Source: Brucella pseudintermedia
Lineage (GTDB): Bacteria > Pseudomonadota > Alphaproteobacteria > Rhizobiales > Rhizobiaceae
Strand: one strand, 5' to 3'
Assembly (NCBI RefSeq): GCF_042697365.1
Contig: NZ_CP137605.1
Length of the DNA: 64,000 nucleotides
Positions 28,029-37,162 of the stretch are shown piece by piece. Position 1 is the stretch's first letter. Every line of letters starts with the position of its first letter. Position numbers and translations under genes: made by a program. A model generated the notes under the pieces. That model worked only from the letters and a program-made list of their open reading frames with translations, had not been told where the DNA came from and made no database searches.

Positions 28029-28730
28029 TCAAGCCCTCTCGCCCTTGATCGAAACCGGACCCAGCGGGTAGCGGACATTGTAGCGTTCGACCCATTCCTT
28101 GTAGCTGCCGCGCGCACCGGGGAAGCCGATATAGCTCCACGCCTGCATCCCGTGATTGCCGCCATACATCGGATCGGCGAAATAGCCTTCCTTGGTGTTC
28201 TGCAGCAGAAGCGTGAAGAAGTCGCGCAGTTCAGGCTGCAAGCCGACCTCGCCTTTCTGCAATGAGGTCAGGGCGGCGTCCTGCTGTTCGGTCGTCAGGG
28301 CAGAAAAAGCCGCGCCATATTTCTGCTCGCACCATGCGTTGAACGCGGGAATGCCCTGCCGGTAAATCTGCGCGGGGTTGAGCGGCGTCTGCCAGCCGCG
28401 CGTCGGATCGGCGGACGGATCGTGGGGGCCGACCATGTACCAGTCATCCGCGCGACCGAAATCGCCGGCGAGCTGGAGATCGATGAATACGGGAACACGA
28501 GCTTCGATGGCGCCGGGGCCATCGCCTTCGGACGGGATCAGCCTTGCCGTCGCGGCAAGAATGAAAGCCCATTCGACTTCATTGAAATACTGGCGTTCAT
28601 ATTGTTCGAGTGGAACCGGGGGAGTTTGCGGTTCCGCTTTTGCTGAGACAGCGAGCCCTGAAAGCACCACGCTTGCTGCGGAGGCTTTCAGAAAACTGCG
28701 ACGACTCGGATATCCGGGGAGGTCGGTCAT
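28029..28730 (-). CDS. Gluconate 2-dehydrogenase subunit 3 family protein (Tat signal)
   Basis: A 233-residue small subunit with a twin-arginine leader (PSRRSFLKASAASVVLSGLAVSAKA) and the gluconate_2-dh3 domain. In this family the small subunit carries the Tat signal that exports the folded complex. The start at ATG 28728-28730 follows AGGAAACGAC; the longer frame upstream reaches into the promoter. First gene of the operon. Confidence 0.9.
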   Translation of the reverse strand: MTDLPGYPSRRSFLKASAASVVLSGLAVSAKAEPQTPPVPLEQYERQYFNEVEWAFILAATARLIPSEGDGPGAIEARVPVFIDLQLAGDFGRADDWYMVGPHDPSADPTRGWQTPLNPAQIYRQGIPAFNAWCEQKYGAAFSALTTEQQDAALTSLQKGEVGLQPELRDFFTLLLQNTKEGYFADPMYGGNHGMQAWSYIGFPGARGSYKEWVERYNVRYPLGPVSIKGERA

Positions 28731-29168
28731 TGTCGTTTCCTGCCGATTAGGTGGGTAAGACTTTTGGGGTGTTTCCGAGAAAATTCCACGATACGCAGAT
28801 GAGAAACATGAGCGCTGGATACACATACCTCCAACATAGTTCAAATATCTTGTACCCTAGTTGTGCATAAATGTGAGCAGTTCATTATAAAAGTGAGCCT
28901 TATGCACATTCGCAAAGCCCTGCAGAACGACCGGAAACCGCCTGCTGGAGCCGGTTTGCGGAGTGATTTCACAATCGCGTGAATGCTAAATTTGCCCCGC
29001 CGAATATTGCCCGCTAACGTCATTCAGCCCGCTTCGGGAGGCAGAATTCGCCTCGACTGCCCGGAACCGGCACTGGCTTTTCACGTTGAAAGCGGTGGCA
29101 GAAAGGGGTCATTATGGTGATGTCGTGGTTTCCGCGCGACGGGAGTGAAGCGAAGGGAGGTCAGAAAA
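28731..29168. promoter_or_regulatory. Divergent control region with inverted repeat
   Basis: About 440 bases between the dehydrogenase operon and a small plus-strand gene. It holds perfect 9-base inverted arms TGTGCATAA (28862-28870) and TTATGCACA (28900-28908). Between them is a direct repeat with core GTGAGC at 28873-28878 and 28893-28898, 20 bases apart. This is a plausible regulator-binding site; no other feature is evident. Confidence 0.45.
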
Positions 29169-29621
29169 ATGAAGGCACGCACAGCGACTGTCGGTGATCT
29201 TGAAAGCGTTTTTCATGACCTTTCAAGGCGCATGGCGATCGAATATATCGCCGCCGGCAAGGACACCAAGGCCGCCTATGACAACCTGATGATGAACCTG
29301 CGGGAAGGCCGTGCGCATGCCTTGCTGCAAAACGATAAGGTGGTGGCAATCATTGCCTGGCACGAGGCGGACGGCGCGACCGACACGCTTTTTGCGGCGA
29401 AGGAAGAATTCTTCAACCGCAATACGGTGCGCTTCTGCAGACAGCATATCCGGCAGATTCAGGCGCTGGCAGGCGGTCTGCCTGTCCACTCGCGAAGCTG
29501 GCTCGACCGTTCCGACATTGTGAAATGGTTCCGGATCATCGGCTATGAGGAAAAGGGCATCGAGAATTGCGCCCGGCTTTTCGAGCTGCCCGCCCCCACT
29601 GATGCGATAGTCTCCGCATGA
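29169..29621 (+). CDS. Hypothetical protein, possibly GNAT-like
   Basis: A 150-residue soluble protein beginning MKARTATVGDLESVFHDLSRRM, with VVAIIAWHEADGATDTLFAAKEEFF and a C-terminal VKWFRIIGYEEKGIENCARLFEL. The layout (regulatory N-terminus, central beta-strands, GY near the end) recalls GNAT acetyltransferases, but the acetyl-CoA motif is not clear, so the assignment is tentative. The start ATG follows AGGGAGGTC. Confidence 0.6.
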   Translation: MKARTATVGDLESVFHDLSRRMAIEYIAAGKDTKAAYDNLMMNLREGRAHALLQNDKVVAIIAWHEADGATDTLFAAKEEFFNRNTVRFCRQHIRQIQALAGGLPVHSRSWLDRSDIVKWFRIIGYEEKGIENCARLFELPAPTDAIVSA

Positions 29622-29741
29622 TTTTCGCCGCCGGAACAGTTTCGGCGGTTTCCCCGGTAAAAGCAAAATCCGACCGCAAAGCCATCGAACTTGAGAAGTC
29701 TGTTCCTTGATGAATAGGGCTCGTTAGCTCACCATCACACC

Positions 29742-29972
29742 ATGGACACGAGCTATATCTATATCGCCATCGCCCTGCTTCCATTCCTGCTTTGGAGCAC
29801 GATCATCGTCGTGCTGTCGGAACTGGATATCGACGCCGGTCATACGGACCGTGACAGCACGGGTGGAGATCGCCCGACCGAGGACCAGATGGCGGACGTC
29901 GTGACCATTCCCTACGGCCTGATCTTCCCGCTTTATTATCACACACCGACCGCAACGCGCGAAATCGGCTGA
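29742..29972 (+). CDS. Small hypothetical membrane protein
   Basis: A 76-residue frame with one hydrophobic helix at the N-terminus (IYIAIALLPFLLWSTIIVVL) and a polar remainder. No clear ribosome site and no recognised family. It might be real because the single-span architecture is clean, but confidence is low. Confidence 0.4.
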   Translation: MDTSYIYIAIALLPFLLWSTIIVVLSELDIDAGHTDRDSTGGDRPTEDQMADVVTIPYGLIFPLYYHTPTATREIG

Positions 29973-30114
29973 CCGTTCCCAATGCGCAGCACAACCTTTG
30001 TTGGCAGGCGCTCACACCTGCCAGACAGGGTTGCCGCGGCGCAGGCAAAGTGTTGCAGATTGATCGCAGCCGCCAACCTGCTCTGAGCCTTCCCCTCCGA
30101 TTGCCCGCTATTAA

Positions 30115-30164
30115 TTGTTGACTTTATTACTCCATTTTATAGTTGAGTACGATACTCCAATTTA
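30115..30164 (+). promoter_or_regulatory. Promoter and possible operator of the siderophore receptor gene
   Basis: A sigma-70-like pair TTGTTG (30115-30120) and TATAGT (30138-30143), 17 bases apart, lies about 70 bases before the receptor gene. It is followed by the inverted repeat GAGTA-CGA-TACTC. The sequence ACTCCA-TTTA occurs twice, 25 bases apart. I could not match it to a classical Fur or Irr box. Confidence 0.45.
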
Positions 30165-30215
30165 ATGTCGTTGAGAGGGGGCTCTCGCGGCATGCTTGTG
30201 AACCGAGGGACACAC

Positions 30216-32324
30216 ATGCATTTCAATTCCCGCCACGGTCGGCTGAACTTGGCTTTGACCTGCTCCACCCTTCTTGCTTCGACTGCGATTTCGCTTGCTC
30301 AGGATAGCGCGCAGCCACTCGTTCTCGACACGGTTACGATCCAGTCGCAGAGCAACGACACCCTCGTTCAGGACGGATATGTCGCCAAGCGGGATCGTGA
30401 GGGCACCAAAATCGACACGGATATCATCAGGATTCCGCAGTCCATTTCGGTCGTCACCCAGCGCCAGATGGAAGACCAGAAGCCTGTTACGCTCAACGAC
30501 GCGCTGAGCTATACGGCGAGCGCCAATCCGAACAATTTCGGCTTCGATACACGGTATGATGCGTTCTATCTGCGTGGTTTTCCGGCCTATTACACCGGCA
30601 TGTTCCGCGATGGCCTGCGCATCATCAACGGCCCGTCCGCCTGGCTGAAAACCGAGCCTTACGGTATTGAGGGCATAACCGTACTGAAGGGGCCGGCTTC
30701 CTCCCTCTATGGCGTCAGCGGCCCCGGCGGTCTCGTCAACGTTGTCACCAAGCGCCCGAAGGAGGAAGATTTCCGCGAAGTGGAGTTGCTGTTCGGCAGC
30801 CACAATCGCTATCAGGCAGCTTTCGACCTGTCCGGCCCCGCCAACGAAGACAAAACATTCCTCTATCGCATTACCGGCCTTGGCCGCATCAGCGATACGG
30901 AACTGCCCGGTTATCCAGACGACAAATATTATATTGCGCCATCCTTCACCATAAAGCCGGATGAAGACACGCGCTTCACATTCCTCAGCGAGTTTTCCCG
31001 CTCCGTGACCGGCGGCACGGCTGCATTCTACAACCCGTCCTACGGCGAGGTTTCCGACCTTTACGAAGGCGATCCGAACTATAATGATTTCGTGCAGAAG
31101 CAAGGCCGCGTGGGCTACGAATTCGAGCATCGCTTCAACGATCTCCTGACCGTTCGCCAGAATGTCCGCTACAGCGACGTCGATGCAGACCTTGAATATA
31201 GCGGCCACTATCTGCCCGAAGACAGCACCGATCTTGCCCGCTACTGGGGCCACTATAAGGAGCGGATGAAGAACTTTGTCGTCGACACCATGGCGCAGTT
31301 CGATTTCGAAACCGGTGCCCTGACCCACAAGGCAATCGCCGGCATCGACTATGCCTGGTCGGACTACAAGGTCCATAGCGGCCTTTCCTATGTGTCCGTT
31401 GAAGACATCCGCGCAATGGATATTCCGTTCGACGGTGCCCAGAAGATGAATCAGGTCGGCATCTATGCGCATGACCAGATCGAATGGGACAACCTGACCG
31501 TATTCGGAAGTGGCCGCTATGACTGGGTAAAGTCCACGACCACGGATGCCGACCATGCCGACACCAGGCAGAACGACAGCGCATTCTCCGGTCGCGTCGG
31601 CGTCGCCTACAAGACCGAATGGGGCCTTATTCCTTACATCAACTATTCGACCTCCTTCTCTCCCAATATCGGCTTTGTCTATGATGATGTCATGAGCGAC
31701 GAAAAGCACGTCGCGAACCCGACCATCGGCCGACAGAAGGAGATCGGCGTCAAATATGAGATTCCCGGCTATAACGCTGTCATCAGCGCTTCATTGTTCG
31801 ACATCGACCAGAAGGACGGCATCGTACTCGATGCATCTTCCGGCATGAACAAGCAGCGCCAGCTCGACCTTAATTCACGCGGCTTCGAGCTTGAGGCTAA
31901 CGCCACGCTCGACAATGGCATCGGCATCATCGCTTCCTATACCCACTTGCGGGTCAAGATCGACAAGGGCGCGGAAGGCACCGTCGGCAACGAACTCTCC
32001 GGCACGCCGAATGATGTTCTTTCGCTCTGGGGCAATTACAAGATCGAGAACGGCGTATTGGCAGGTCTCGGTCTCGGCTCCGGTATTCGCTACGTCAGCT
32101 CCAGCTACGGCGACGACCTGAACAGCTTCAAGAATGATTCCCGCATCATGGTCGATGCCGCCGTGTCCTACGATTTCGGCTATCAGGATCCGAAGCTTGA
32201 AGGCGTTCTGCTGCAGGTCAATGCCAAGAACATCTTCGACAATCGCGACCCTGTCTGCACCGCTGGCTATTGCTATCAGCAGGAAGGCCGTCAGGTCTTC
32301 GGCAGCCTGCGCTACCGCTTCTGA
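30216..32324 (+). CDS. TonB-dependent siderophore receptor
   Basis: A 702-residue outer-membrane receptor of the FhuA/FoxA type. It has a signal peptide (LNLALTCSTLLASTAISLAQ), a probable TonB box region near LDTVTIQSQ, a plug domain (IPQSISVVTQRQMEDQKPVT, YLRGFPAYYTGMFRDGLR, VLKGPASSLYGVSGPGGLVNVVTKRP) and a 22-strand barrel ending in GSLRYRF. The start ATG at 30216 follows GAGGGACACAC. It is directly followed by an RhtX/FptX-like permease gene, so the pair should import a ferric siderophore without a dedicated binding-protein transporter. Confidence 0.93.
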   Translation: MHFNSRHGRLNLALTCSTLLASTAISLAQDSAQPLVLDTVTIQSQSNDTLVQDGYVAKRDREGTKIDTDIIRIPQSISVVTQRQMEDQKPVTLNDALSYTASANPNNFGFDTRYDAFYLRGFPAYYTGMFRDGLRIINGPSAWLKTEPYGIEGITVLKGPASSLYGVSGPGGLVNVVTKRPKEEDFREVELLFGSHNRYQAAFDLSGPANEDKTFLYRITGLGRISDTELPGYPDDKYYIAPSFTIKPDEDTRFTFLSEFSRSVTGGTAAFYNPSYGEVSDLYEGDPNYNDFVQKQGRVGYEFEHRFNDLLTVRQNVRYSDVDADLEYSGHYLPEDSTDLARYWGHYKERMKNFVVDTMAQFDFETGALTHKAIAGIDYAWSDYKVHSGLSYVSVEDIRAMDIPFDGAQKMNQVGIYAHDQIEWDNLTVFGSGRYDWVKSTTTDADHADTRQNDSAFSGRVGVAYKTEWGLIPYINYSTSFSPNIGFVYDDVMSDEKHVANPTIGRQKEIGVKYEIPGYNAVISASLFDIDQKDGIVLDASSGMNKQRQLDLNSRGFELEANATLDNGIGIIASYTHLRVKIDKGAEGTVGNELSGTPNDVLSLWGNYKIENGVLAGLGLGSGIRYVSSSYGDDLNSFKNDSRIMVDAAVSYDFGYQDPKLEGVLLQVNAKNIFDNRDPVCTAGYCYQQEGRQVFGSLRYRF

Positions 32325-32341
32325 TCGTCCAAATGGAGCCG

Positions 32342-33547
32342 ATGGATAAAGCACCCTCGCCGGTCGCCGTGTTTGCGACGATCAGCGGGCTCTACATCGC
32401 ACAGAGTGTCATTGGTGGCATAACCTGGACAGGTTTGCCGGCGATAATGCGCGACAATGGCGTATCGCTCGACCAGATCGGCCTCGTTTCGCTGATCATT
32501 CTGCCCTGGGCGCTCAAATTTCTCTGGGCACCCGCGGTCGAGCGTTTCCGGCTGCCCCCAGTGGGCAAAACCCGCACCGCCTCCATCATCCTTGGCGGCG
32601 GCCTCCTGTCAGTTCTTTGCCTTCTTGCCGTCGGCTTCGTCGATCCGGGGCAAGTCTATCTGCTCCTCACCATTCTGGCTGTCGTTGCCTTTGCCACAGC
32701 CACTGTGGACATTGCCTGTGACGGCTTTGCCGTGCAAAGCCTGTCGCCGGAGAATTACGGTTGGGGCAATGCGGCGCAGGTGGGCGGCGCTTATCTTGGC
32801 TCCGCCATCGGTGCTGGTGCTTTTCTGGTTCTCGTTGACAAAGCGGGCTGGCAGGTCGCCATATGGACCATGGCCGCAGTCCTCGTGCTGCTGGGCCTGC
32901 CTTTTGCATTCTTTTCCCGCGACCGTAACAGGGCCGAAGACCGTCCGCACACCCCCTCCCTGCTGGCCGCATGGCGACGGCCCGAAATCAGACGCGGCCT
33001 TGCAGCGGCTGCGCTCTATGTGATTGCACAAAAGGCCGGACTGGCGATGCTCGGCCCGTTTCTTATCGATGCCGGGCTTGACCTCACGACAGTCGGCATT
33101 TTGAACGGAGCCGGCAGCATGTTCATCGGTCTTGCGGCGGCGCTGGCTGGGGGCTGGCTGGTCCGTATGTTCGGCGTTCGCGGGATTTTGGTCGCGGCCC
33201 TGCTGTTGCAGGCTTTCTGCTTCCTGTTCTTTGCCCTCCATTCCACCGACAAGAATGCGGGCGTCGCCCTCATCGCGGTAGCAATTGCCAGCTCGTCGGG
33301 CGTTGTGGCGCTTGGTTTCGTCGCGCTTTATGCGCAGTTCATGCACTGGTCTGACCCGAAACAGGCGGGTGTCGACTTCACCCTGTTCCAGTGCATGGAT
33401 GCCCTCATCAGCATGGGGGGCGGTGTCGCAGCCGGCTATCTGGCGCAATATTTCGGATATGGACCGTTCTTCGCAGGCGTCGGCGGCATCGCAATTCTCG
33501 CAGTGCCGCTGATGTGGAATCTCTGCCGCCCTCGCCCACCGCATTAG
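32342..33547 (+). CDS. MFS siderophore permease, RhtX/FptX-like
   Basis: A 401-residue major facilitator with about 12 membrane segments. The N-terminal signature GLYIAQSVIGGITWTGLPAI and LPWALKFLWAPAVERF matches the RhtX/FptX branch (related to AmpG), which carries siderophores across the inner membrane on its own. It starts 18 bases after the receptor stop at the second of two close ATGs (GGAG before it), so the two genes form an iron-uptake operon. Confidence 0.85.
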   Translation: MDKAPSPVAVFATISGLYIAQSVIGGITWTGLPAIMRDNGVSLDQIGLVSLIILPWALKFLWAPAVERFRLPPVGKTRTASIILGGGLLSVLCLLAVGFVDPGQVYLLLTILAVVAFATATVDIACDGFAVQSLSPENYGWGNAAQVGGAYLGSAIGAGAFLVLVDKAGWQVAIWTMAAVLVLLGLPFAFFSRDRNRAEDRPHTPSLLAAWRRPEIRRGLAAAALYVIAQKAGLAMLGPFLIDAGLDLTTVGILNGAGSMFIGLAAALAGGWLVRMFGVRGILVAALLLQAFCFLFFALHSTDKNAGVALIAVAIASSSGVVALGFVALYAQFMHWSDPKQAGVDFTLFQCMDALISMGGGVAAGYLAQYFGYGPFFAGVGGIAILAVPLMWNLCRPRPPH

Positions 33548-33636
33548 TTGCATATAGCGGTCGATTGCACCCAAGCCTTAACCGAATTCTGACGATTGGC
33601 CGCTATTTGAAGGATAGCAGCCAATCGGGGGGAATC

Positions 33637-34149
33637 ATGGCCTGGAAATTTATGTTTGCAAGTGCCGTTCTTGCTGTCGCTCGAACGATGCCGGGGATCT
33701 TCATCGCGAACAAGGGGCCAGCCGTGGTCTCCGACAATGCGATGGACATGGAATTGAAACCGGCGCCGATCAATCCCGACTGGGTGCTGGAAGGCAATCC
33801 GAAGGCCCGCTCCAGCGAGCAATCGGCAAGCAGGGACGGAGCCGCCTATACCGCCATTTGGGACTGCACCGCTGGCACCTTTCGCTGGTATTTCGGCTGG
33901 GATGAGACCGTCTATATCCTGGATGGCGAAGTCCACGTCACCGATGCGGACGGCGGCACGCGCACCTTGCGGACAGGCGATGTTGCCTATTTCCGCGGGG
34001 GCACATGGGCAACGTGGAAAATTGACAACTATCTGCGCAAGGTCGCCTTCATGCGCCGCACCCTGCCAGCACCCGCTTCATTCATTTATCGCGCGAGCGA
34101 CGCCGCAAAACGCCGTCTGAGTCGCCGCAAAAGCGGCACGTTCAACTGA
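33637..34149 (+). CDS. Cupin-domain protein (Cupin_3/DUF861-like)
   Basis: A 170-residue protein with a central cupin fold: YTAIWDCTAGTFRWYFGWDE, VYILDGEVHVTDADG, LRTGDVAYFRGGTWATWKID. The N-terminus is hydrophobic and may be a membrane anchor (WKFMFASAVLAVARTMPGIF). The ATG at 33637 has GGGGGGAATC before it; the longer frame upstream overlaps the MFS gene and is not used. Substrate unknown. Confidence 0.75.
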   Translation: MAWKFMFASAVLAVARTMPGIFIANKGPAVVSDNAMDMELKPAPINPDWVLEGNPKARSSEQSASRDGAAYTAIWDCTAGTFRWYFGWDETVYILDGEVHVTDADGGTRTLRTGDVAYFRGGTWATWKIDNYLRKVAFMRRTLPAPASFIYRASDAAKRRLSRRKSGTFN

Positions 34150-34252
34150 TTGCCGGTTTGCAAACCGGGCGGCTCCAGCATTCGCGCCCGTCCGATTGAC
34201 GGCCGATCCCGGTTTTCAGTATAAACCTCCCATGGCTTTTGCCATACGCGAT

Positions 34253-34319
34253 GGGAATGGGGTTCTCCCGAAACTGCCAGCAATTGGCTGATGACTCCTG
34301 CTTGGATCGAAACAGGAGA
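34253..34319 (+). ncRNA. Fluoride riboswitch (crcB motif)
   Basis: The stretch GGGAATGGGGTTCTCCCG, AAACTGCC, GGCTGATGACTCCTG matches the conserved core of the crcB RNA motif, including the pseudoknot-forming GGG and CCC parts and the GGCTGATGA segment. It lies 79 bases upstream of crcB on the same strand, exactly where this riboswitch is normally found. Binding of fluoride would raise expression of the exporter. Confidence 0.9.
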
Positions 34320-34397
34320 AGAGCGCGATGCCGCGCGAAGCGGAAACCAGCTTCCAGATGGCAAGGCCTCTATCCATTATTGAATGGACATGGAACA

Positions 34398-34826
34398 ATG
34401 CAAGCAACCCTCATGGTAGCGCTCGGCGGAGCGATCGGAAGTGTCGCGCGATACTGGCTTGCCCTCTGGATGCTGCCGATCAGCCGTGAACTTCCCTGGG
34501 GCACCATCGTCGTCAATATTATCGGTTCGTTTGCGATCTCGTTTTTCGGCGCGTTGACGCTGGACCAGGGCCGCTTTCCCGTCCCCGAAATCTGGCGCAT
34601 CGCCTTCATGGTCGGCGTGTGCGGCGGATTCACCACTTTCTCCTCATTCAGCCTGCAGACAATGGATCTCCTCCGGGCAGGTCAACCCGGCAAGGCACTC
34701 TTCAACATCGGCTTTTCAGTCGTGCTGTGCCTCATCGCGGTGTGGCTCGGATTGCTTGCCGCAGAACGATTCAATGGCGGCATAGAACAGGTCGCACAGA
34801 ATGCCATTGAAGAAGAAGCTTCCTAG
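34398..34826 (+). CDS. crcB: Fluoride exporter CrcB/FluC
   Basis: A 142-residue inner-membrane protein with four hydrophobic helices and the family motifs GGAIGSVARYWLA, GTIVVNIIGSFAISF and GGFTTFSSFS. It forms a dual-topology dimeric fluoride channel. The gene is preceded by a fluoride riboswitch, which makes the assignment secure. The C-terminal tail after residue 125 is polar and slightly longer than usual. Confidence 0.95.
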   Translation: MQATLMVALGGAIGSVARYWLALWMLPISRELPWGTIVVNIIGSFAISFFGALTLDQGRFPVPEIWRIAFMVGVCGGFTTFSSFSLQTMDLLRAGQPGKALFNIGFSVVLCLIAVWLGLLAAERFNGGIEQVAQNAIEEEAS

Positions 34827-35266
34827 GGTGGTTCAAGTAAAAACGCAACCATCTGGAACGGCTCCCACCATTTTTTGCGCATATCCAATGCAAAACCGCA
34901 TGGCACTGCCTCTTGCTTAAAAACATTTATTGTTTATATAATATATTTAAAATATACAAAAAATAAAAATCGATCCATATTATCGTCACGATTTAATTGA
35001 CTATTCAATTCCTGAGTATTATAAATTATTCATTATATTAATTTATGGTAATATTCATTATGGAAATCGACACCTTATCCGTCCTTCAAATAATTTCTTT
35101 GTTTGCAGTTGTCGTGGCAATAATGTTCATGATTTTTATTGGCATTAACACCAGTGGAACATTATGAATATTTCCGGTCGTCCTCGGAAGACCGCAGGCC
35201 AAACCTCACTTGCTTGACCGCGATGAATGCTGCCGCAGCTTATGCGGACGCGACAAATGCCAGGCG
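34827..35266. other. AT-rich intergenic region
   Basis: About 440 bases, very AT-rich between 34920 and 35160, between crcB and a convergent AraC gene. Apart from a possible 35-residue membrane peptide at 35060-35167, I see no gene and no clean terminator. Confidence 0.4.
35060..35167 (+). CDS. Possible 35-residue membrane peptide
   Basis: A small frame encoding MEIDTLSVLQ followed by a hydrophobic helix (IISLFAVVVAIMFMIFIGI) and ending NTSGTL. A single clean helix in otherwise non-coding AT-rich DNA is suggestive, but there is no good ribosome site and low-complexity AT-rich DNA easily produces hydrophobic codons. Confidence 0.3.
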   Translation: MEIDTLSVLQIISLFAVVVAIMFMIFIGINTSGTL

Positions 35267-36298
35267 TCATAACTTGACGGCCTGATTGCGGACATCCACG
35301 AAATGGGCCATCAAATCGGGGTTCGGTCGCATTCCGGACGGGAAAATAAGCTTTGCTTGCCGTGCTTCGCTTGGCGTGACGCCAAAGCGCGCACGAAATC
35401 CTCGCAGAAACTGATTGCTGCTCGAAAAGCCGTAGCGGAAGGCAATTTCGGAAATAAAGCGAGACGAACGATCTGTTCTGGTTAACTCCAGGAACGCAGC
35501 ATCCAGCCGCATGTCGCGCAGCACCTTGGCCACGCCGCCATCTGCTGCAAACGCGCGATAGAGATGGGAACGCGATACCTTGAAGCGACGTTGAATAAGT
35601 TCCAACGACATTTCCGGCATATGGATATTCTGCGACATGAACTCCAGAACCCTTTGCCGCAACACCAGCCCAAGCGGTGAAGAGAAGTCATCATTTTTGT
35701 CGGATTCTTCTCCTCTTAACGCAGCCGCCAGCAATCCGATGACAGCTTCCTCCACCGCTGCGGCCTGCGCATCGGACAATGAAGGACTGAGCGCGTAGAG
35801 GCCGCCGAGGCACGTGACCAGATATTGGGTCATCGGCTGCTCCGCCTTTAGAACAACTCCATGAAGATTTCTAAAGCCAACGGCTTTTTCGAGGGGTTTG
35901 CGGCTGATCAGGACGGAATCCCTGTGACCCGCCTCGGTTTGACTTCTGAGCGTCTGCGTCAGATCTGCGATCAGGATATCGCCGACATCCGCCTTTACAT
36001 TGACGCCGTTGAAATCGCCCCTCATCCCTCCTGAGGTCGCAATCTGCACGAAATAATAGTCCAGGCCGCCTTGCACGATGCTCCGCCGGTCGCGATTGAA
36101 CTTTTGACCGTTGAACGTCGTTGACCCCACCACCAGAGAACCGAGTGGGCGCGCCCGCAGGATTCCTTCCAGCGGTGAATTCCATTCGTCCGGAATGGGT
36201 GACGGCTCAAAGACCGGGCCTGCTGCGGCGCGCCAGAAGTCTGTACGATCTTTCCGCTCAACCATGGCGGTTGAAATAAAGATGTCGTTGGCTGTCAT
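35267..36298 (-). CDS. AraC family transcriptional regulator with AraC_binding_2 domain
   Basis: A 343-residue regulator. The N-terminal two thirds look like an AraC_binding_2 (cupin-type) sensor; the C-terminal 100 residues contain the AraC domain (MSLELIQRRFKVSRSHLYRAFAADGG and SRFISEIAFRYGFSSSNQFLRGFRARFGVTP). No target gene is adjacent in a divergent arrangement, so its regulon is unknown. It marks the right end of the ordinary chromosomal segment. Confidence 0.85.
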   Translation of the reverse strand: MTANDIFISTAMVERKDRTDFWRAAAGPVFEPSPIPDEWNSPLEGILRARPLGSLVVGSTTFNGQKFNRDRRSIVQGGLDYYFVQIATSGGMRGDFNGVNVKADVGDILIADLTQTLRSQTEAGHRDSVLISRKPLEKAVGFRNLHGVVLKAEQPMTQYLVTCLGGLYALSPSLSDAQAAAVEEAVIGLLAAALRGEESDKNDDFSSPLGLVLRQRVLEFMSQNIHMPEMSLELIQRRFKVSRSHLYRAFAADGGVAKVLRDMRLDAAFLELTRTDRSSRFISEIAFRYGFSSSNQFLRGFRARFGVTPSEARQAKLIFPSGMRPNPDLMAHFVDVRNQAVKL

Positions 36299-36838
36299 GA
36301 CAGCGCCGAACGCCCCCTGCCAGTTTCTCCGGCAGGGATGTGAAAAACATCGGATACCGATAACAACGATTGCAAAACCATGCTCCCGTTTGAACTTTTA
36401 CCTTGGTTGAGACGTATGGATGACCGAAAGGAGATGAAACGATGGGTTATCCTCTGCCATCCTTTTCCAGATATGTGTATTTTGCCTTCCATGCCCTTCA
36501 TCCATTCAGAAATGAATGGCTGAAATACAGGCTAAAAAACGTCTCCTAAGGTTCAGGGTCAAAATATTGACCGCAATCGGTCGGCACCATAGCATTTGCA
36601 GGGCCGGATAGCACCACCGTTTTAAGCAGCGGCGAGACATGTTGTTCTGTCTCTGAGGCACCGATTGGAGCCATCCATATCCGTCGACAAATTTTACATG
36701 ATGTTTTCAGAACCTTATGGCGGAGGGTGAGAGTCTGACGCAAAACTCTCTCGTGGTGGGCTTTCTGAATGTTCGGTGCTTCTGAGAAAACCTCGGGAAA
36801 TCAGAGTTTACGCAGCAACATGCTGACGGCGGATTGTT
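36299..36838. other. Intergenic region, possible boundary of accessory DNA
   Basis: About 540 bases without a recognisable gene, between the AraC gene and the toxin-antitoxin pair. I looked for a tRNA or a clear attachment repeat and found none. Short frames on both strands have no recognisable family. Confidence 0.4.
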
Positions 36839-37156
36839 TCACGACAAGCCGAAATCATCCCGGAACCGCTCGATCTGATGCATCCGCTGATGCAGGATCG
36901 TGACGATGCCGATGTCGCCGTTCGAGAGGCGGCGCCAATAGACAAAATGCTGCTCGTAGCGGAAGAAATATCCATCAACGCCAAACTCCGCTGGAACCGG
37001 TCGGGACACCACGCCACGGCTCTCGATCTTCTCGAACGCTTCGAACAACCTCGTGAGGTAACGATCCGCCTGTTCGGCACCCCACCGATCGCGGGTGTAG
37101 CGATAGATGTCGTCGAGGCGATGAGATGCCGCCTCCTGGATGCGTAAGCCAGCCAT
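36839..37156 (-). CDS. parE: ParE-family toxin of a type II toxin-antitoxin system
   Basis: A 105-residue RelE/ParE superfamily toxin: MAGLRIQEAASHRLDDIYRYTRDRWG, YLTRLFEAFEKI, and the C-terminal YEQHFVYWRR...IGIVTILHQRMHQIERF typical of ParE. It lies six bases after the antitoxin gene. ParE toxins generally poison DNA gyrase. The pair probably stabilises the adjoining accessory region. Confidence 0.88.
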   Translation of the reverse strand: MAGLRIQEAASHRLDDIYRYTRDRWGAEQADRYLTRLFEAFEKIESRGVVSRPVPAEFGVDGYFFRYEQHFVYWRRLSNGDIGIVTILHQRMHQIERFRDDFGLS

Positions 37157-37162
37157 GTCAGC

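Noticed and set aside
33391..33636. N-terminal extension of the cupin gene
   Set aside because: It overlaps the end of the MFS gene in another frame; the ATG at 33637 has a clear ribosome site.
36546..36743. 65-residue frame near the island edge
   Set aside because: No family, weak start signals, and it lies in a region with no other coding evidence.
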